Below are positions 23,901 through 37,239 of a stretch of 64,000 nucleotides of DNA, piece by piece. The notes under the pieces were generated by a model, which was not told where the DNA came from, did not search any database, and saw only the letters and a list, made by a program, of their open reading frames with translations. Source of the stretch: Acanthornis magna (Eukaryota; Chordata; Aves; Passeriformes; Acanthizidae); NCBI GenBank assembly GCA_036785705.1, contig JAWUZG010000967.1, forward strand, positions 1 to 64,000. Direction: 5' to 3'. Positions within the stretch are counted from its first letter, which is position 1; every line of letters starts with the position of its first letter. A program made the position numbers and the translations under genes.

Positions 23901-23991
23901 ACCTTAGCCGGCTAGGCGCTCTTAGCTCGCAAAGCGCGAGAAAGAATCGGACGGCTCTCTGCGGTCCGGCACAAGATGCGAACAGAAGAGG
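20904..23991 (+). repeat. 8-monomer block, copy 2 of a 9-monomer spacing
   Basis: This block repeats the order of 17,431-20,517, with the C of catgctcctatg at 21,102 and the A of tttagatg at 21,896. Its right half overlaps the left part of the 10-monomer duplication that starts near 22,062. The two events are therefore nested, and the 10-monomer event, being more similar, is probably the younger. Confidence 0.8.
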
Positions 23992-25921
23992 CTACGTGGA
24001 GAATACATTCTCCACGCACTCTACCTTCTCCGGGAGCTGAACTTGCACGAGTTTTGCAAGTCTAAAGCTGGAGCAAAGTGTTTCTCTCTCTCTCTCGCTC
24101 CCTCTCTCTCTGCACATTGTCCCCGTGTCCCGGTGTTGCCAGAACATCGTAGCAGCGAGAAACATCCTTTGGAGATGAGCCTGCATGCTGCTATGCTTGC
24201 CCGTGCAGTTTGGATGCGAAATGCAGGGTGCACAGCAGCTCCGCGTTCTCCGGCACCTCGCTCCGGCTTCTAGCCGCCTAAGACGCACCTTAGCCGGCTA
24301 GGCGCTCTTAGCTCGCAAAGCGCGAGAAAGAAGCGGACGGCTCTCTGCGGTCCGGCACAAGATGCGAACAGAAGAAGCTACGTGGAGAATACATTCTCCA
24401 CGCACGCTACCTTCTCCGGGAGCTGAACTTGCACGAGTTTTGCAAGTCTAAAGCTGGAGCAAAGTGTTTCTCTCTCTCTCTCGCTCCCTCTCTCTCTGCA
24501 CATTGTCCCCGTGTCCCGGTGCTGCCAGAACATCGTAGCAGCGAGAAACATCCTTTGGAGACGAGCCTGCATGCTGCTATGCTTGCCCGTGCAGTTTGGA
24601 TGTGAAATGCAGGGTGCACAGCAGCTCCGCGTTCTCCGGCACCTCGCTCCGGCTTCTAGCCGCCTAAGACGCACCTTAGCCGGCTAGGCGCTCTTAGCTC
24701 GCAAAGCGCGAGAAAGAAGCGGACGGCTCTCTGCGGTCCGGCACAAGGTGCGAACAGAAGAGGCTACGTGGAGAATACATTCTCCACGCACGCTACCTTC
24801 TCCGGGAGCTGAACTTGCACGAGTTTTGCAAGTCTAAAGCTGGAGCAAAGTGTTTCTCTCTCTCTCTCGCTCCCTCTCTCTCTGCACATTGTCCCCGTGT
24901 CCCGGTGCTGCCAGAACATCGTAGCAGCGAGAAACATCCTTTGGAGACGAGCCTGCATGCTGCTATGCTTGTCCGTGCAGTTTGGATGCGAAATGCAGGG
25001 TGCACAGCAGCTCCGCGTTCTCCGGCACCTCGCTCCGGCTTCTAGCCGCCTAAGACGCACCTTAGCCGGCTAGGCGCTCTTAGCTCGCAAAGCGCGAGAA
25101 AGAAGCGGACGGCTCTCTGCGGTCCGGCACAAGATGCGAACAGAAGAAGCTACGTGGAGAATACATTCTCCACGCACGCTACCTTCTCCGGGAGCTGAAC
25201 TTGCACGAGTTTTGCAAGTCTAAAGCTGGAGCAAAGTGTTTCTCTCTCTCTCTCGCTCCCTCTCTCTCTGCACATTGTCCCCGTGTCCCGGTGCTGCCAG
25301 AACATCGTAGCAGCGAGAAACATCCTTTGGAGATGAGCCTGCATGCTGCTATGCTTGCCCGTGCAGTTTGGATGTGAAATGCAGGGTGCACAGCAGCTCC
25401 GCGTTCTCCGGCACCTCGCTCCGGCTTCTAGCCGCCTAAGACGCACCTTAGCCGGCTAGGCGCTCTTAGCTCGCAAAGCGCGAGAAAGAATCGGACGGCT
25501 CTCTGCGGTCCGGCACAAGATGCGAACAGAAGAGGCTACGTGGAGAATACATTCTCCACGCACGCTACCTTCTCCGGGAGCTGAACTTGCACGAGTTTTG
25601 CAAGTCTAAAGCTGGAGCAAAGTGTTTCTCTCTCTCTCTCGCTCCCTCTCTCTCTGCACATTGTCCCCGTGTCCCGGTGTTGCCAGAACATCGTAGCAGC
25701 GAGAAACATCCTTTGGAGATGAGCCTGCATGCTGCTATGCTTGCCCGTGCAGTTTGGATGCGAAATGCAGGGTGCACAGCAGCTCCGCGTTCTCCGGCAC
25801 CTCGCTCCGGCTTCTAGCCGCCTAAGACGCACCTTAGCCGGCTAGGCGCTCTTAGCTCGCAAAGCGCGAGAAAGAAGCGGACAGCTCTCTGCGGTCCGGC
25901 ACAAGATGCGAACAGAAGAGG
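22062..25921 (+). repeat. 10-monomer higher-order unit (3,860 bp), copy 1
   Basis: This unit is followed directly by a near-identical copy offset by exactly 3,860 bp. Private markers found only in this pair include C at 22,532 (gagcacagtg), T at 22,628 (tttgtagatg) and T at 24,020 (cacgcactct). The perfect junction inverted repeat at 22,340-22,371 is shared too. Confidence 0.9.
22340..22371. repeat. Junction inverted repeat, perfect 13-bp form
   Basis: Here the right arm reads cttaggcggctag, an exact reverse complement of ctagccgcctaag, with loop acgcac. This is the first perfect copy in the window. About 25 perfect copies were seen, all at or after this position and mostly beyond 33 kb (for example near 33,563, 36,649, 41,278, 53,240, 59,416, 61,733 and 63,663). 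Confidence 0.85.
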
Positions 25922-28900
25922 CTACGTGGAGAATACATTCTCCACGCACGCTACCTTCTCCGGGAGCTGAACTTGCACGAGTTTTGCAAGTCTAAAGCTG
26001 GAGCAAAGTGTTTCTCTCTCTCTCTCGCTCCCTCTCTCTCTGCACATTGTCCCCGTGTCCCGGTGTTGCCAGAACATCGTAGCAGCGAGAAACATCCTTT
26101 GGAGATGAGCCTGCATGCTGCTATGCTTGCCCGTGCAGTTTGGATGCGAAATGCAGGGTGCACAGCAGCTCCGCGTTCTCCGGCACCTCGCTCCGGCTTC
26201 TAGCCGCCTAAGACGCACCTTAGGCGGCTAGGCGCTCTTAGCTCGCAAAGCGCGAGAAAGAAGCGGACGGCTCTCTGCGGTCCGGCACAAGATGCGAACA
26301 GAAGAGGATACGTGGAGAATACATTCTCCACGCACGCTACCTTCTCCGGGAGCTGAACTTGCACGAGTTTTGCAAGTCTAAAGCTGGAGCACAGTGTTTC
26401 TCTCTCTCTCTCGCTCCCTCTCTCTCTGCACATTGTCCCCGTGTCCCGGTGCTGCCAGAACATCGTAGCAGCGTGAAACATCCTTTGTAGATGAGCCTGC
26501 ATGCTGCTATGCTTGTCCGTGCAGTTTGGATGCGAAATGCAGGGTGCACAGCAGCTCCGCGTTCTCCGGCACCTCGCTCCGGCTTCTAGCCGCCTAAGAC
26601 GCACCTTAGCCGGCTAGGCGCTCTTAGCTCGCAAAGCGCGAGAAAGAATCGGACAGCTCTCTGCGGTCCGGCACAAGATGCGAACAGAAGAAGCTACGTG
26701 GAGAATACATTCTCCACGCACGCTACCTTCTCCGGGAGCTGAACTTGCACGAGTTTTGCAAGTCTAAAGCTGGAGCAAAGTGTTTCTCTCTCTCTCTCGC
26801 TCCCTCTCTCTCTGCACATTGTCCCCGTGTCCCGGTGTTGCCAGAACATCGTAGCAGCGAGAAACATCCTTTGGAGACGAGCCTGCATGCTACTATGCTT
26901 GCCCGTGCAGTTTGGATGTGAAATGCAGGGTGCACAGCAGCTCCGCGTTCTCCGGCACCTCGCTCCGGCTTCTAGCCGCCTAAGACGCACCTTAGCCGGC
27001 TAGGCGCTCTTAGCTCGCAAAGCGCGAGAAAGAAGCGGACAGCTCTCTGCGGTCCGGCACAAGGTGCGAACAGAAGAGGCTACGTGGAGAATACATTCTC
27101 CACGCACGCTACCTTCTCCGGGAGCTGAACTTGCACGAGTTTTGCAAGTCTAAAGCTGGAGCAAAGTGTTTCTCTCTCTCTCTCGCTCCCTCTCTCTCTG
27201 CACATTGTCCCCGTGTCCCGGTGCTGCCAGAACATCGTAGCAGCGAGAAACATCCTTTGGAGATGAGCCTGCATGCTGCTATGCTTGCCCGTGCAGTTTG
27301 GATGCGAAATGCAGGGTGCACAGCAGCTCCGCGTTCTCCGGCACCTCGCTCCGGCTTCTAGCCGCCTAAGACGCACCTTAGCCGGCTAGGCGCTCTTAGC
27401 TCGCAAAGCGCGAGAAAGAATCGGACAGCTCTCTGCGGTCCGGCACAAGATGCGAACAGAAGAGGCTACGTGGAGAATACATTCTCCACGCACGCTACCT
27501 TCTCCGGGAGCTGAACTTGCACGAGTTTTGCAAGTCTAAAGCTGGAGCAAAGTGTTTCTCTCTCTCTCTCGCTCCCTCTCTCTCTGCACATTGTCCCCGT
27601 GTCCCGGTGCTGCCAGAACATCGTAGCAGCGAGAAACATCCTTTGGAGATGAGCCTGCATGCTGCTATGCTTGCCCGTGCAGTTTGGATGTGAAATGCAG
27701 GGTGCACAGCAGCTCCGCGTTCTCCGGCACCTCGCTCCGGCTTCTAGCCGCCTAAGACGCACCTTAGCCGGCTAGGCGCTCTTAGCTCGCAAAGCGCGAG
27801 AAAGAATCGGACGGCTCTCTGCGGTCCGGCACAAGATGCGAACAGAAGAGGCTACGTGGAGAATACATTCTCCACGCACTCTACCTTCTCCGGGAGCTGA
27901 ACTTGCACGAGTTTTGCAAGTCTAAAGCTGGAGCAAAGTGTTTCTCTCTCTCTCTCGCTCCCTCTCTCTCTGCACATTGTCCCCGTGTCCCGGTGTTGCC
28001 AGAACATCGTAGCAGCGAGAAACATCCTTTGGAGATGAGCCTGCATGCTGCTATGCTTGCCCGTGCAGTTTGGATGCGAAATGCAGGGTGCACAGCAGCT
28101 CCGCGTTCTCCGGCACCTCGCTCCGGCTTCTAGCCGCCTAAGACGCACCTTAGCCGGCTAGGCGCTCTTAGCTCGCAAAGCGCGAGAAAGAAGCGGACGG
28201 CTCTCTGCGGTCCGGCACAAGATGCGAACAGAAGAAGCTACGTGGAGAATACATTCTCCACGCACGCTACCTTCTCCGGGAGCTGAACTTGCACGAGTTT
28301 TGCAAGTCTAAAGCTGGAGCAAAGTGTTTCTCTCTCTCTCTCGCTCCCTCTCTCTCTGCACATTGTCCCCGTGTCCCGGTGCTGCCAGAACATCGTAGCA
28401 GCGAGAAACATCCTTTGGAGACGAGCCTGCATGCTGCTATGCTTGCCCGTGCAGTTTGGATGTGAAATGCAGGGTGCACAGCAGCTCCGCGTTCTCCGGC
28501 ACCTCGCTCCGGCTTCTAGCCGCCTAAGACGCACCTTAGCCGGCTAGGCGCTCTTAGCTCGCAAAGCGCGAGAAAGAAGCGGACGGCTCTCTGCGGTCCG
28601 GCACAAGGTGCGAACAGAAGAGGCTACGTGGAGAATACATTCTCCACGCACGCTACCTTCTCCGGGAGCTGAACTTGCACGAGTTTTGCAAGTCTAAAGC
28701 TGGAGCAAAGTGTTTCTCTCTCTCTCTCGCTCCCTCTCTCTCTGCACATTGTCCCCGTGTCCCGGTGCTGCCAGAACATCGTAGCAGCGAGAAACATCCT
28801 TTGGAGACGAGCCTGCATGCTGCTATGCTTGTCCGTGCAGTTTGGATGCGAAATGCAGGGTGCACAGCAGCTCCGCGTTCTCCGGCACCTCGCTCCGGCT

Positions 28901-29781
28901 TCTAGCCGCCTAAGACGCACCTTAGCCGGCTAGGCGCTCTTAGCTCGCAAAGCGCGAGAAAGAAGCGGACGGCTCTCTGCGGTCCGGCACAAGATGCGAA
29001 CAGAAGAAGCTACGTGGAGAATACATTCTCCACGCACGCTACCTTCTCCGGGAGCTGAACTTGCACGAGTTTTGCAAGTCTAAAGCTGGAGCAAAGTGTT
29101 TCTCTCTCTCTCTCGCTCCCTCTCTCTCTGCACATTGTCCCCGTGTCCCGGTGCTGCCAGAACATCGTAGCAGCGAGAAACATCCTTTGGAGATGAGCCT
29201 GCATGCTGCTATGCTTGCCCGTGCAGTTTGGATGTGAAATGCAGGGTGCACAGCAGCTCCGCGTTCTCCGGCACCTCGCTCCGGCTTCTAGCCGCCTAAG
29301 ACGCACCTTAGCCGGCTAGGCGCTCTTAGCTCGCAAAGCGCGAGAAAGAAGCGGACGGCTCTCTGCGGTCCGGCACAAGATGCGAACAGAAGAGGCTACG
29401 TGGAGAATACATTCTCCACGCACGCTACCTTCTCCGGGAGCTGAACTTGCACGAGTTTTGCAAGTCTAAAGCTGGAGCAAAGTGTTTCTCTCTCTCTCTC
29501 GCTCCCTCTCTCTCTGCACATTGTCCCCGTGTCCCGGTGTTGCCAGAACATCGTAGCAGCGAGAAACATCCTTTGGAGATGAGCCTGCATGCTGCTATGC
29601 TTGCCCGTGCAGTTTGGATGCGAAATGCAGGGTGCACAGCAGCTCCGCGTTCTCCGGCACCTCGCTCCGGCTTCTAGCCGCCTAAGACGCACCTTAGCCG
29701 GCTAGGCGCTCTTAGCTCGCAAAGCGCGAGAAAGAAGCGGACAGCTCTCTGCGGTCCGGCACAAGATGCGAACAGAAGAGG
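25922..29781 (+). repeat. 10-monomer higher-order unit (3,860 bp), copy 2
   Basis: The private markers recur at 26,392, 26,488 and 27,880, and the perfect inverted repeat at 26,200-26,231. By eye I found four differences inside the unit (22,795/26,655; 23,018/26,878; 23,576/27,436; 25,491/29,351), i.e. about 99.9% identity. My comparison was not exhaustive. This is the most recent large duplication I can recognise in the window. Confidence 0.9.
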
Positions 29782-31260
29782 CTACGTGGAGAATACATTC
29801 TCCACGCACGCTACCTTCTCCGGGAGCTGAACTTGCACGAGTTTTGCAAGTCTAAAGCTGGAGCAAAGTGTTTCTCTCTCTCTCTCGCTCCCTCTCTCTC
29901 TGCACATTGTCCCCGTGTCCCGGTGCTGCCAGAACATCGTAGCAGCGAGAAACATCCTTTGGAGATGAGCCGGCATGCTGCTATGCTTGTCCGTGCAGTT
30001 TGGATGCGAAATGCAGGGTGCACAGCAGCTCCGCGTTCTCCGGCACCTCGCTCCGGCTTCTAGCCGCCTAAGACGCACCTTAGCCGGCTAGGCGCTCTTA
30101 GCTCGCAAAGCGCGAGAAAGAAGCGGACGGCTCTCTGCGGTCCGGCACAAGATGCGAACAGAAGAGGCTACGTGGAGAATACATTCTCCACGCACGCTAC
30201 CTTCTCCGGGAGCTGAACTTGCACGAGTTTTGCAAGTCTAAAGCTGGAGCAAAGTGTTTCTCTCTCTCTCTCGCTCCCTCTCTCTCTGCACATTGTCCCC
30301 GTGTCCCGGTGCTGCCAGAACATCGTAGCAGCGAGAAACATCCTTTGGAGATGAGCCTGCATGCTGCTATGCTTGCCCGTGCAGTTTGGATGTGAAATGC
30401 AGGGTGCACAGCAGCTCCGCGTTCTCCGGCACCTCGCTCCGGCTTCTAGCCGCCTAAGTCGCACCTTAGCCGGCTAGGCGCTCTTAGCTCGCAAAGCGCG
30501 AGAAAGAAGCGGACGGCTCTCTGCGGTCCGGCACAAGATGCGAACAGAAGAAGCTACGTGGAGAATACATTCTCCACGCACGCTACCTTCTCCGGGAGCT
30601 GAACTTGCACGAGTTTTGCAAGTCTAAAGCTGGAGCAAAGTGTTTCTCTCTCTCTCTCGCTCCCTCTCTCTCTGCACATTGTCCCCGTGTCCCGGTGCTG
30701 CCAGAACATCGTAGTAGCGAGAAACATCCTTTGGAGATGAGCCTGCATGCTGCTATGCTTGCCCGTGCAGTTTGGATGTGAAATGCAGGGTGCACAGCAG
30801 CTCCGCGTTCTCCGGCACCTCGCTCCGGCTTCTAGCCGCCTAAGACGCACCTTAGCCGGCTAGGCGCTCTTAGCTCGCAAAGCGCGAGAAAGAAGCGGAC
30901 GGCTCTCTGCGGTCCGGCACAAGATGCGAACAGAAGAAGCTACGTGGAGAATACATTCTCCACGCACGCTACCTTCTCCGGGAGCTGAACTTGCACGAGT
31001 TTTGCAAGTCTAAAGCTGGAGCAAAGTGTTTCTCTCTCTCTCTCGCTCCCTCTCTCTCTGCACATTGTCCCCGTGTCCCGGTGCTGCCAGAACATCGTAG
31101 CAGCGAGAAACATCCTTTGGAGATGAGCCTGCATGCTGCTATGCTTGCCCGTGCAGTTTGGATGTGAAATGCAGGGTGCACAGCAGCTCCGCGTTCTCCG
31201 GCACCTCGCTCCGGCTTCTAGCCGCCTAAGACGCACCTTAGCCGGCTAGGCGCTCTTAGC

Positions 31261-31278
31261 TCGCAAGCAAAGCGCGAG
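31261..31278 (+). repeat. 4-bp tandem duplication in one monomer
   Basis: tcgcaagcaaagcgcgag contains an extra gcaa compared with the usual tcgcaaagcgcgag, lengthening this monomer to 390 bp. No other copy with this change was seen. It is a private insertion or a consensus error. Confidence 0.8.
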
Positions 31279-33348
31279 AAAGAAGCGGACGGCTCTCTGC
31301 GGTCCGGCACAAGATGCGAACAGAAGAGGCTACGTGGAGAATACATTCTCCACGCACGCTACCTTCTCCGGGAGCTGAACTTGCACGAGTTTTGCAAGTC
31401 TAAAGCTGGAGCAAAGTGTTTCTCTCTCTCTCTCGCTCCCTCTCTCTCTGCACATTGTCCCCGTGTCCCGGTGCTGCCAGAACATCGTAGCAGCGAGAAA
31501 CATCCTTTGGAGATGAGCCTGCATGCTCCTATGCTTGCCGGTGCAGTTAGGATGCGAAATGCAGGGTGCACAGCAGCTCCGCATTCTCCGGCACCTCGCT
31601 CCGGCTTCTAGCCGCCTAAGACGCACCTTAGCCGGCTAGGCGCTCTTAGCTCGCAAAGCGCGAGAAAGAATCGGACGGCTCTCTGCGGTCCGGCACAAGA
31701 TGCGAACAGAAGAGGCTACGTGGAGAATACATTCTCCACGCACGCTACCTTCTCCGGGAGCTGAACTTGCACGAGTTTTGCAAGTCTAAAGCTGGAGCAA
31801 AGTGTTTCTCTCTCTCTCTCGCTCCCTCTCTCTCTGCACATTGTCCCCGTGTCCCGGTGCTGCCAGAACATCGTAGCAGCGTGAAACATCCTTTGGAGAC
31901 GAGCCTGCATGCTGCTATGCTTGCCGGTGCAGTTTGGATGTGAAATGCAGGGTGCACAGCAGCTCCGCGTTCTCCGGCACCTCGCTCCGGCTTCTAGCCG
32001 CCTAAGACGCACCTTAGCCGGCTAGGCGCTCTTAGCTCGCAAAGCGCGAGAAAGAAGCGGACCGCTCTCTGCGGTCCGGCACAAGATGCGAACAGAAGAG
32101 GCTACGTGGAGAATACATTCTCCACGCACGCTACCTTCTCCGGGAGCTGAACTTGCACGAGTTTTGCAAGTCTAAAGCTGGAGCAAAGTGTTTCTCTCTC
32201 TCTCTCGCTCCCTCTCTCTCTGCACATTGTCCCCGTGTCCCGGTGCTACCAGAACATCGTAGCAGCGAGAAACATCCTTTGGAGACGAGCCTGCATGCTG
32301 CTATGCTTGCCCGTGCAGTTTGGATGCGAAATGCAGGGTGCACAGCAGCTCCGCGTTCTCCGGCACCTTGCTCCGGCTTCTAGCCGCCTAAGACGCACCT
32401 TAGCCGGCTAGGCGCTCTTAGCTCGCAAAGCGCGAGAAAGAAGCGGCCGGCTCTCTGCGGTCCGGCACAAGATGCGAACAGAAGAGGCTACGTGGAGAAT
32501 ACATTCTCCACGCACGCTACCTTCTCCGGGAGCTGAACTTGCACGAGTTTTGCAAGTCTAAAGCTGGAGCAAAGTGTTTCTCTCTCTCTCTCGCTCCCTC
32601 TCTCTCTGCACATTGTCCCCGTGTCCCGGTGCTGCCAGAACATCGTAGCAGCGTGAAACATCCTTTGGAGACGAGCCTGCATGCTGCTATGCTTGTCCGT
32701 GCAGTTTGGATGCGAAATGCAGGGTGCACAGCAGCTCCGCATTCTCCGGCACCTCGCTCCGGCTTCTAGCCGCCTAAGACGCACCTTAGCCGGCTAGTCG
32801 CTCTTAGCTCGCAAAGCGCGAGAAAGAAGCGGACGGCTCTCTGCGGTCCGGCACAAGATGCGAACAGAAGAAGCTACGTGGAGAATACATTCTCCACGCA
32901 CGCTACCTTCTCCGGGAGCTGAACTTGCACGAGTTTTGCAAGTCTAAAGCTGGAGCAAAGTGTTTCTCTCTCTCTCTCGCTCCCTCTCTCTCTGCACATT
33001 GTCCCCGTGTCCCGGGTGTTGCAGAACATCGTAGCAGCGAGAAACATCCTTTGGAGATGAGCCTGCATGCTGCTATGCTTGCCCGTGCAGTTTGGATGCG
33101 AAATGCAGGGTGCACAGCAGCTCCGCGTTCTCCGGCACCTCGCTCCGGCTTCTAGCCGCCTAAGACGCACCTTAGCCGGCTAGGCGCTCTTAGCTCGCAA
33201 AGCGCGAGAAAGAAGCGGCCGGCTCTCTGCGGTCCGGCACAAGGTGCGAACAGAAGAGGCTACGTGGAGAATACATTCTCCACGCACGCTACCTTCTCCG
33301 GGAGCTGAACTTGCACGAGTTTTGCAAGTCTAAAGCTGGAGCAAAGTG

Positions 33349-33381
33349 TTTCTCTCTCTCTCTCTCGCTCCCTCTCTCTCT
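33349..33381 (+). repeat. CT tract expanded by one unit
   Basis: The pyrimidine tract is 33 bp instead of 31, with one extra CT before the internal G. A second expanded copy lies at 46,466-46,498. These are rare among 166 copies. Confidence 0.8.
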
Positions 33382-34122
33382 GCACATTGTCCCCGTGTCC
33401 CGGTGCTGCCAGAACATCGTAGCAGCGAGAAACATCCTTTGGAGATGAGCCTGCATGCTCCTATGCTTGCCGGTGCAGTTAGGATGCGAAATGCAGGGTG
33501 CACAGCAGCTCCGCATTCTCCGGCACCTCGCTCCGGCTTCTAGCCGCCTAAGACGCACCTTAGGCGGCTAGGCGCTCTTAGCTCGCAAAGCGCGAGAAAG
33601 AAGCGGACGGCTCTCTGCGGTCCGGCACAAGATGCGAACAGAAGAAGCTACGTGGAGAATACATTCTCCACGCACGCTACCTTCTCCGGGAGCTGAACTT
33701 GCACGAGTTTTGCAAGTCTAAAGCTGGAGCAAAGTGTTTCTCTCTCTCTCTCGCTCCCTCTCTCTCTGCACATTGTCCCCGTGTCCCGGTGCTGCCAGAA
33801 CATCGTAGCAGCGAGAAACATCCTTTGGAGACGAGCCTGCATGCTGCTATGCTTGCCCGTGCAGTTTGGATGCGAAATGCAGGGTGCACAGCAGCTCCGC
33901 GTTCTCCGGCACCTCGCTCCGGCTTCTAGCCGCCTAAGACGCACCTTAGCCGGCTAGGCGCTCTTAGCTCGCAAAGCGCGAGAAAGAAGCGGACGGCTCT
34001 CTGCGGTCCGGCACAAGATGCGAACAGAAGAAGCTACGTGGAGAATACATTCTCCACGCACGCTACCTTCTCCGGGAGCTGAACTTGCACGAGTTTTGCA
34101 AGTCTAAAGCTGGAGCAAAGTG

Positions 34123-34151
34123 TTTCTCTCTCTCTCGCTCCCTCTCTCTCT
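34123..34151 (+). repeat. CT tract contracted by one unit
   Basis: The tract is 29 bp, one CT shorter than usual, before the internal G. The monomer is otherwise typical of the gtgctacc variant class. Confidence 0.8.
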
Positions 34152-36714
34152 GCACATTGTCCCCGTGTCCCGGTGCTACCAGAACATCGTAGCAGCGAGA
34201 AACATCCTTTGGAGACGAGCCTGCATGCTGCTATGCTTGCCCGTGCAGTTTGGATGCGAAATGCAGGGTGCACAGCAGCTCCGCGTTCTCCGGCACCTCG
34301 CTCCGGCTTCTAGCCGCCTAAGACGCACCTTAGCCGGCTAGGCGCTCTTAGCTCGCAAAGCGCGAGAAAGAAGCGGCCGGCTCTCTGCGGTCCGGCACAA
34401 GATGCGAACAGAAGAGGCTACGTGGAGAATACATTCTCCACGCACGCTACCTTCTCCGGGAGCTGAACTTGCACGAGTTTTGCAAGTCTAAAGCTGGAGC
34501 AAAGTGTTTCTCTCTCTCTCTCGCTCCCTCTCTCTCTGCACATTGTCCCCGTGTCCCGGTGCTGCCAGAACATCGTAGCAGCGTGAAACATCCTTTGGAG
34601 ACGAGCCTGCATGCTGCTATGCTTGTCCGTGCAGTTTGGATGCGAAATGCAGGGTGCACAGCAGCTCCGCGTTCTCCGGCACCTCGCTCCGGCTTCTAGC
34701 CGCCTAAGACGCACCTTAGGCGGCTAGGCGGTCTTAGCTCGCAAAGCGCGAGAAAGAAGCGGACGGCTCTCTGCGGTCCGGCACAAGATGCGAACAGAAG
34801 AAGCTACGTGGAGAATACATTCTCCACGCACGCTACCTTCTCCGGGAGCTGAACTTGCACGAGTTTTGCAAGTCTAAAGCTGGAGCAAAGTGTTTCTCTC
34901 TCTCTCTCGCTCCCTCTCTCTCTGCACATTGTCCCCGTGTCCCGGTGCTGCCAGAACATCGTAGCAGCGTGAAACATCCTTTGGAGATGAGCCTGCATGC
35001 TGCTATGCTTGCCCGTGCAGTTTGGATGCAAAATGCAGGGTGCACAGCAGCTCCGCGTTCTCCGGCACCTCGCTCCGGCTTCTAGCCGCCTAAGACGCAC
35101 CTTAGGCGGCTAGGCGCTCTTAGCTCGCAAAGCGCGAGAAAGAAGCGGACGGCTCTCTGCGGTCCGGCACAAGATGCGAACAGAAGAAGCTACGTGGAGA
35201 ATACATTCTCCACGCACGCTACCTTCTCCGGGAGCTGAACTTGCACGAGTTTTGCAAGTCTAAAGCTGGAGCAAAGTGTTTCTCTCTCTCTCTCGCTCCC
35301 TCTCTCTCTGCACATTGTCCCCGTGTCCCGGTGCTGCCAGAACATCGTAGCAGCGAGAAACATCCTTTGGAGATGAGCCTGCATGCTGCTATGCTTGCCC
35401 GTGCAGTTTGGATGTGAAATGCAGGGTGCACAGCAGCTCCGCGTTCTCCGGCACCTCGCTCCGGCTTCTAGCCGCCTAAGACGCACCTTAGCCGGCTAGG
35501 CGCTCTTAGCTCGCAAAGCGCGAGAAAGAAGCGGACAGCTCTCTGCGGTCCGGCACAAGATGCGAACAGAAGAGGCTACGTGGAGAATACATTCTCCACG
35601 CACGCTACCTTCTCCGGGAGCTGAACTTGCACGAGTTTTGCAAGTCTAAAGCTGGAGCAAAGTGTTTCTCTCTCTCTCTCGCTCCCTCTCTCTCTGCACA
35701 TTGTCCCCGTGTCCCGGTGCTGCCAGAACATCGTAGCAGCGAGAAACATCCTTTGGAGATGAGCCTGCATTCTGCTATGATTGCCCGTGCAGTTTGGATG
35801 CGAAATGCAGGGTGCACAGCAGCTCCGCGTTCTCCGGCACCTCGCTCCGGCTTCTAGCCGCCTAAGACGCACCTTAGCCGGCTAGGCGCTCTTAGCTCGC
35901 AAAGCGCAAGAAAGAAGCGGACAGCTCTCTGCGGTCCGGCACAAGGTGCGAACAGAAGAGGCTACGTGGAGAATACATTCTCCACGCACGCTACCTTCTC
36001 CGGGAGCTGAACTTGCACGAGTTTTGCAAGTCTAAAGCTGGAGCAAAGTGTTTCTCTCTCTCTCTCGCTCCCTCTCTCTCTGCACATTGTCCCCGTGTCC
36101 CGGTGCTGCCAGAACATCGTAGCAGCGTGAAACATCCTTTGGAGACGAGCCTGCATGCTGCTATGCTTGCCGGTGCAGTTTGGATGTGAAATGCAGGGTG
36201 CACAGCAGCTCCGCGTTCTCCGGCACCTCGCTCCGGCTTCTAGCCGCCTAAGACGCACCTTAGCCGGCTAGGCGCTCTTAGCTCGCAAAGCGCGAGAAAG
36301 AAGCGGACGGCTCTCTGCGGTCCGGCACAAGATGCGAACAGAAGAGGCTACGTGGAGAATACATTCTCCACGCACGCTACCTTCTCCGGGAGCTGAACTT
36401 GCACGAGTTTTGTAAGTCTAAAGCTGGAGCAAAGTGTTTCTCTCTCTCTCTCGCTCCCTCTCTCTCTGCACATTGTCCCCGTGTCCCGGTGCTGCCAGAA
36501 CATCGTAGCAGCGTGAAACATCCTTTGGAGACGAGCCTGCATGCTGCTATGCTTGTCCGTGCAGTTTGGATGCGAAATGCAGGGTGCGCAGCAGCTCCGC
36601 GTTCTCCGGCACCTCGCTCCGGCTTCTAGCCGCCTAAGACGCACCTTAGGCGGCTAGGCGCTCTTAGCTCTCAAAGCGCGAGAAAGAAGCGGACGGCTCT
36701 CTGCGGTCCGGCAC

Positions 36715-36760
36715 AAGATGCGAACAGAGGAAGCTTACGTTGGAGAATACATTCTCCACG
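36715..36760 (+). repeat. Locally scrambled monomer start
   Basis: The usual cagaagaagctacgtgg reads cagaggaagcttacgttgg, with two extra T bases and a substitution. This creates an aagctt site and breaks dyad A on its left side. The upstream stem is altered too (gctctcaaagcg near 36,669). It is either a degenerate monomer or a poorly resolved consensus. Confidence 0.7.
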
Positions 36761-37210
36761 CACGCTACCTTCTCCGGGAGCTGAACTTGCACGAGTTTTG
36801 CAAGTCTAAAGCTGGAGCAAAGTGTTTCTCTCTCTCTCTCGCTCCCTCTCTCTCTGCACATTGTCCCCGTGTCCCGGTGCTGCCAGAACATCGTAGCAGC
36901 GTGAAACATCCTTTGGAGATGAGCCTGCATGCTGCTATGCTTGTCCGTGCAGTTTGGATGCGAAATGCAGGGTGCACAGCAGCTCCGCGTTCTCCGGCAC
37001 CTCGCTCCGGCTTCTAGCCGCCTAAGACGCACCTTAGGCGGCTAGGCGCTCTTAGCTCGCAAAGCGCGAGAAAGAAGCGGACGGCTCTCTGCGGTCCGGC
37101 ACAAGATGCGAACAGAAGAAGCTACGTGGAGAATACATTCTCCACGCACGCTACCTTCTCCGGGAGCTGAACTTGCACGAGTTTTGCAAGTCTAAAGCTG
37201 GATCAAAGTG

Positions 37211-37239
37211 TTTCTCTCTCTGTCGCTCCCTCTCTCTCT
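37211..37239 (+). repeat. CT tract contracted and interrupted
   Basis: The tract is 29 bp and has a G at 37,222 (ctctctgtcgct) in addition to the usual internal G. The same monomer has gatcaaag for gagcaaag just upstream. Changes cluster here and in the neighbouring monomer at 36.7 kb. Confidence 0.75.
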
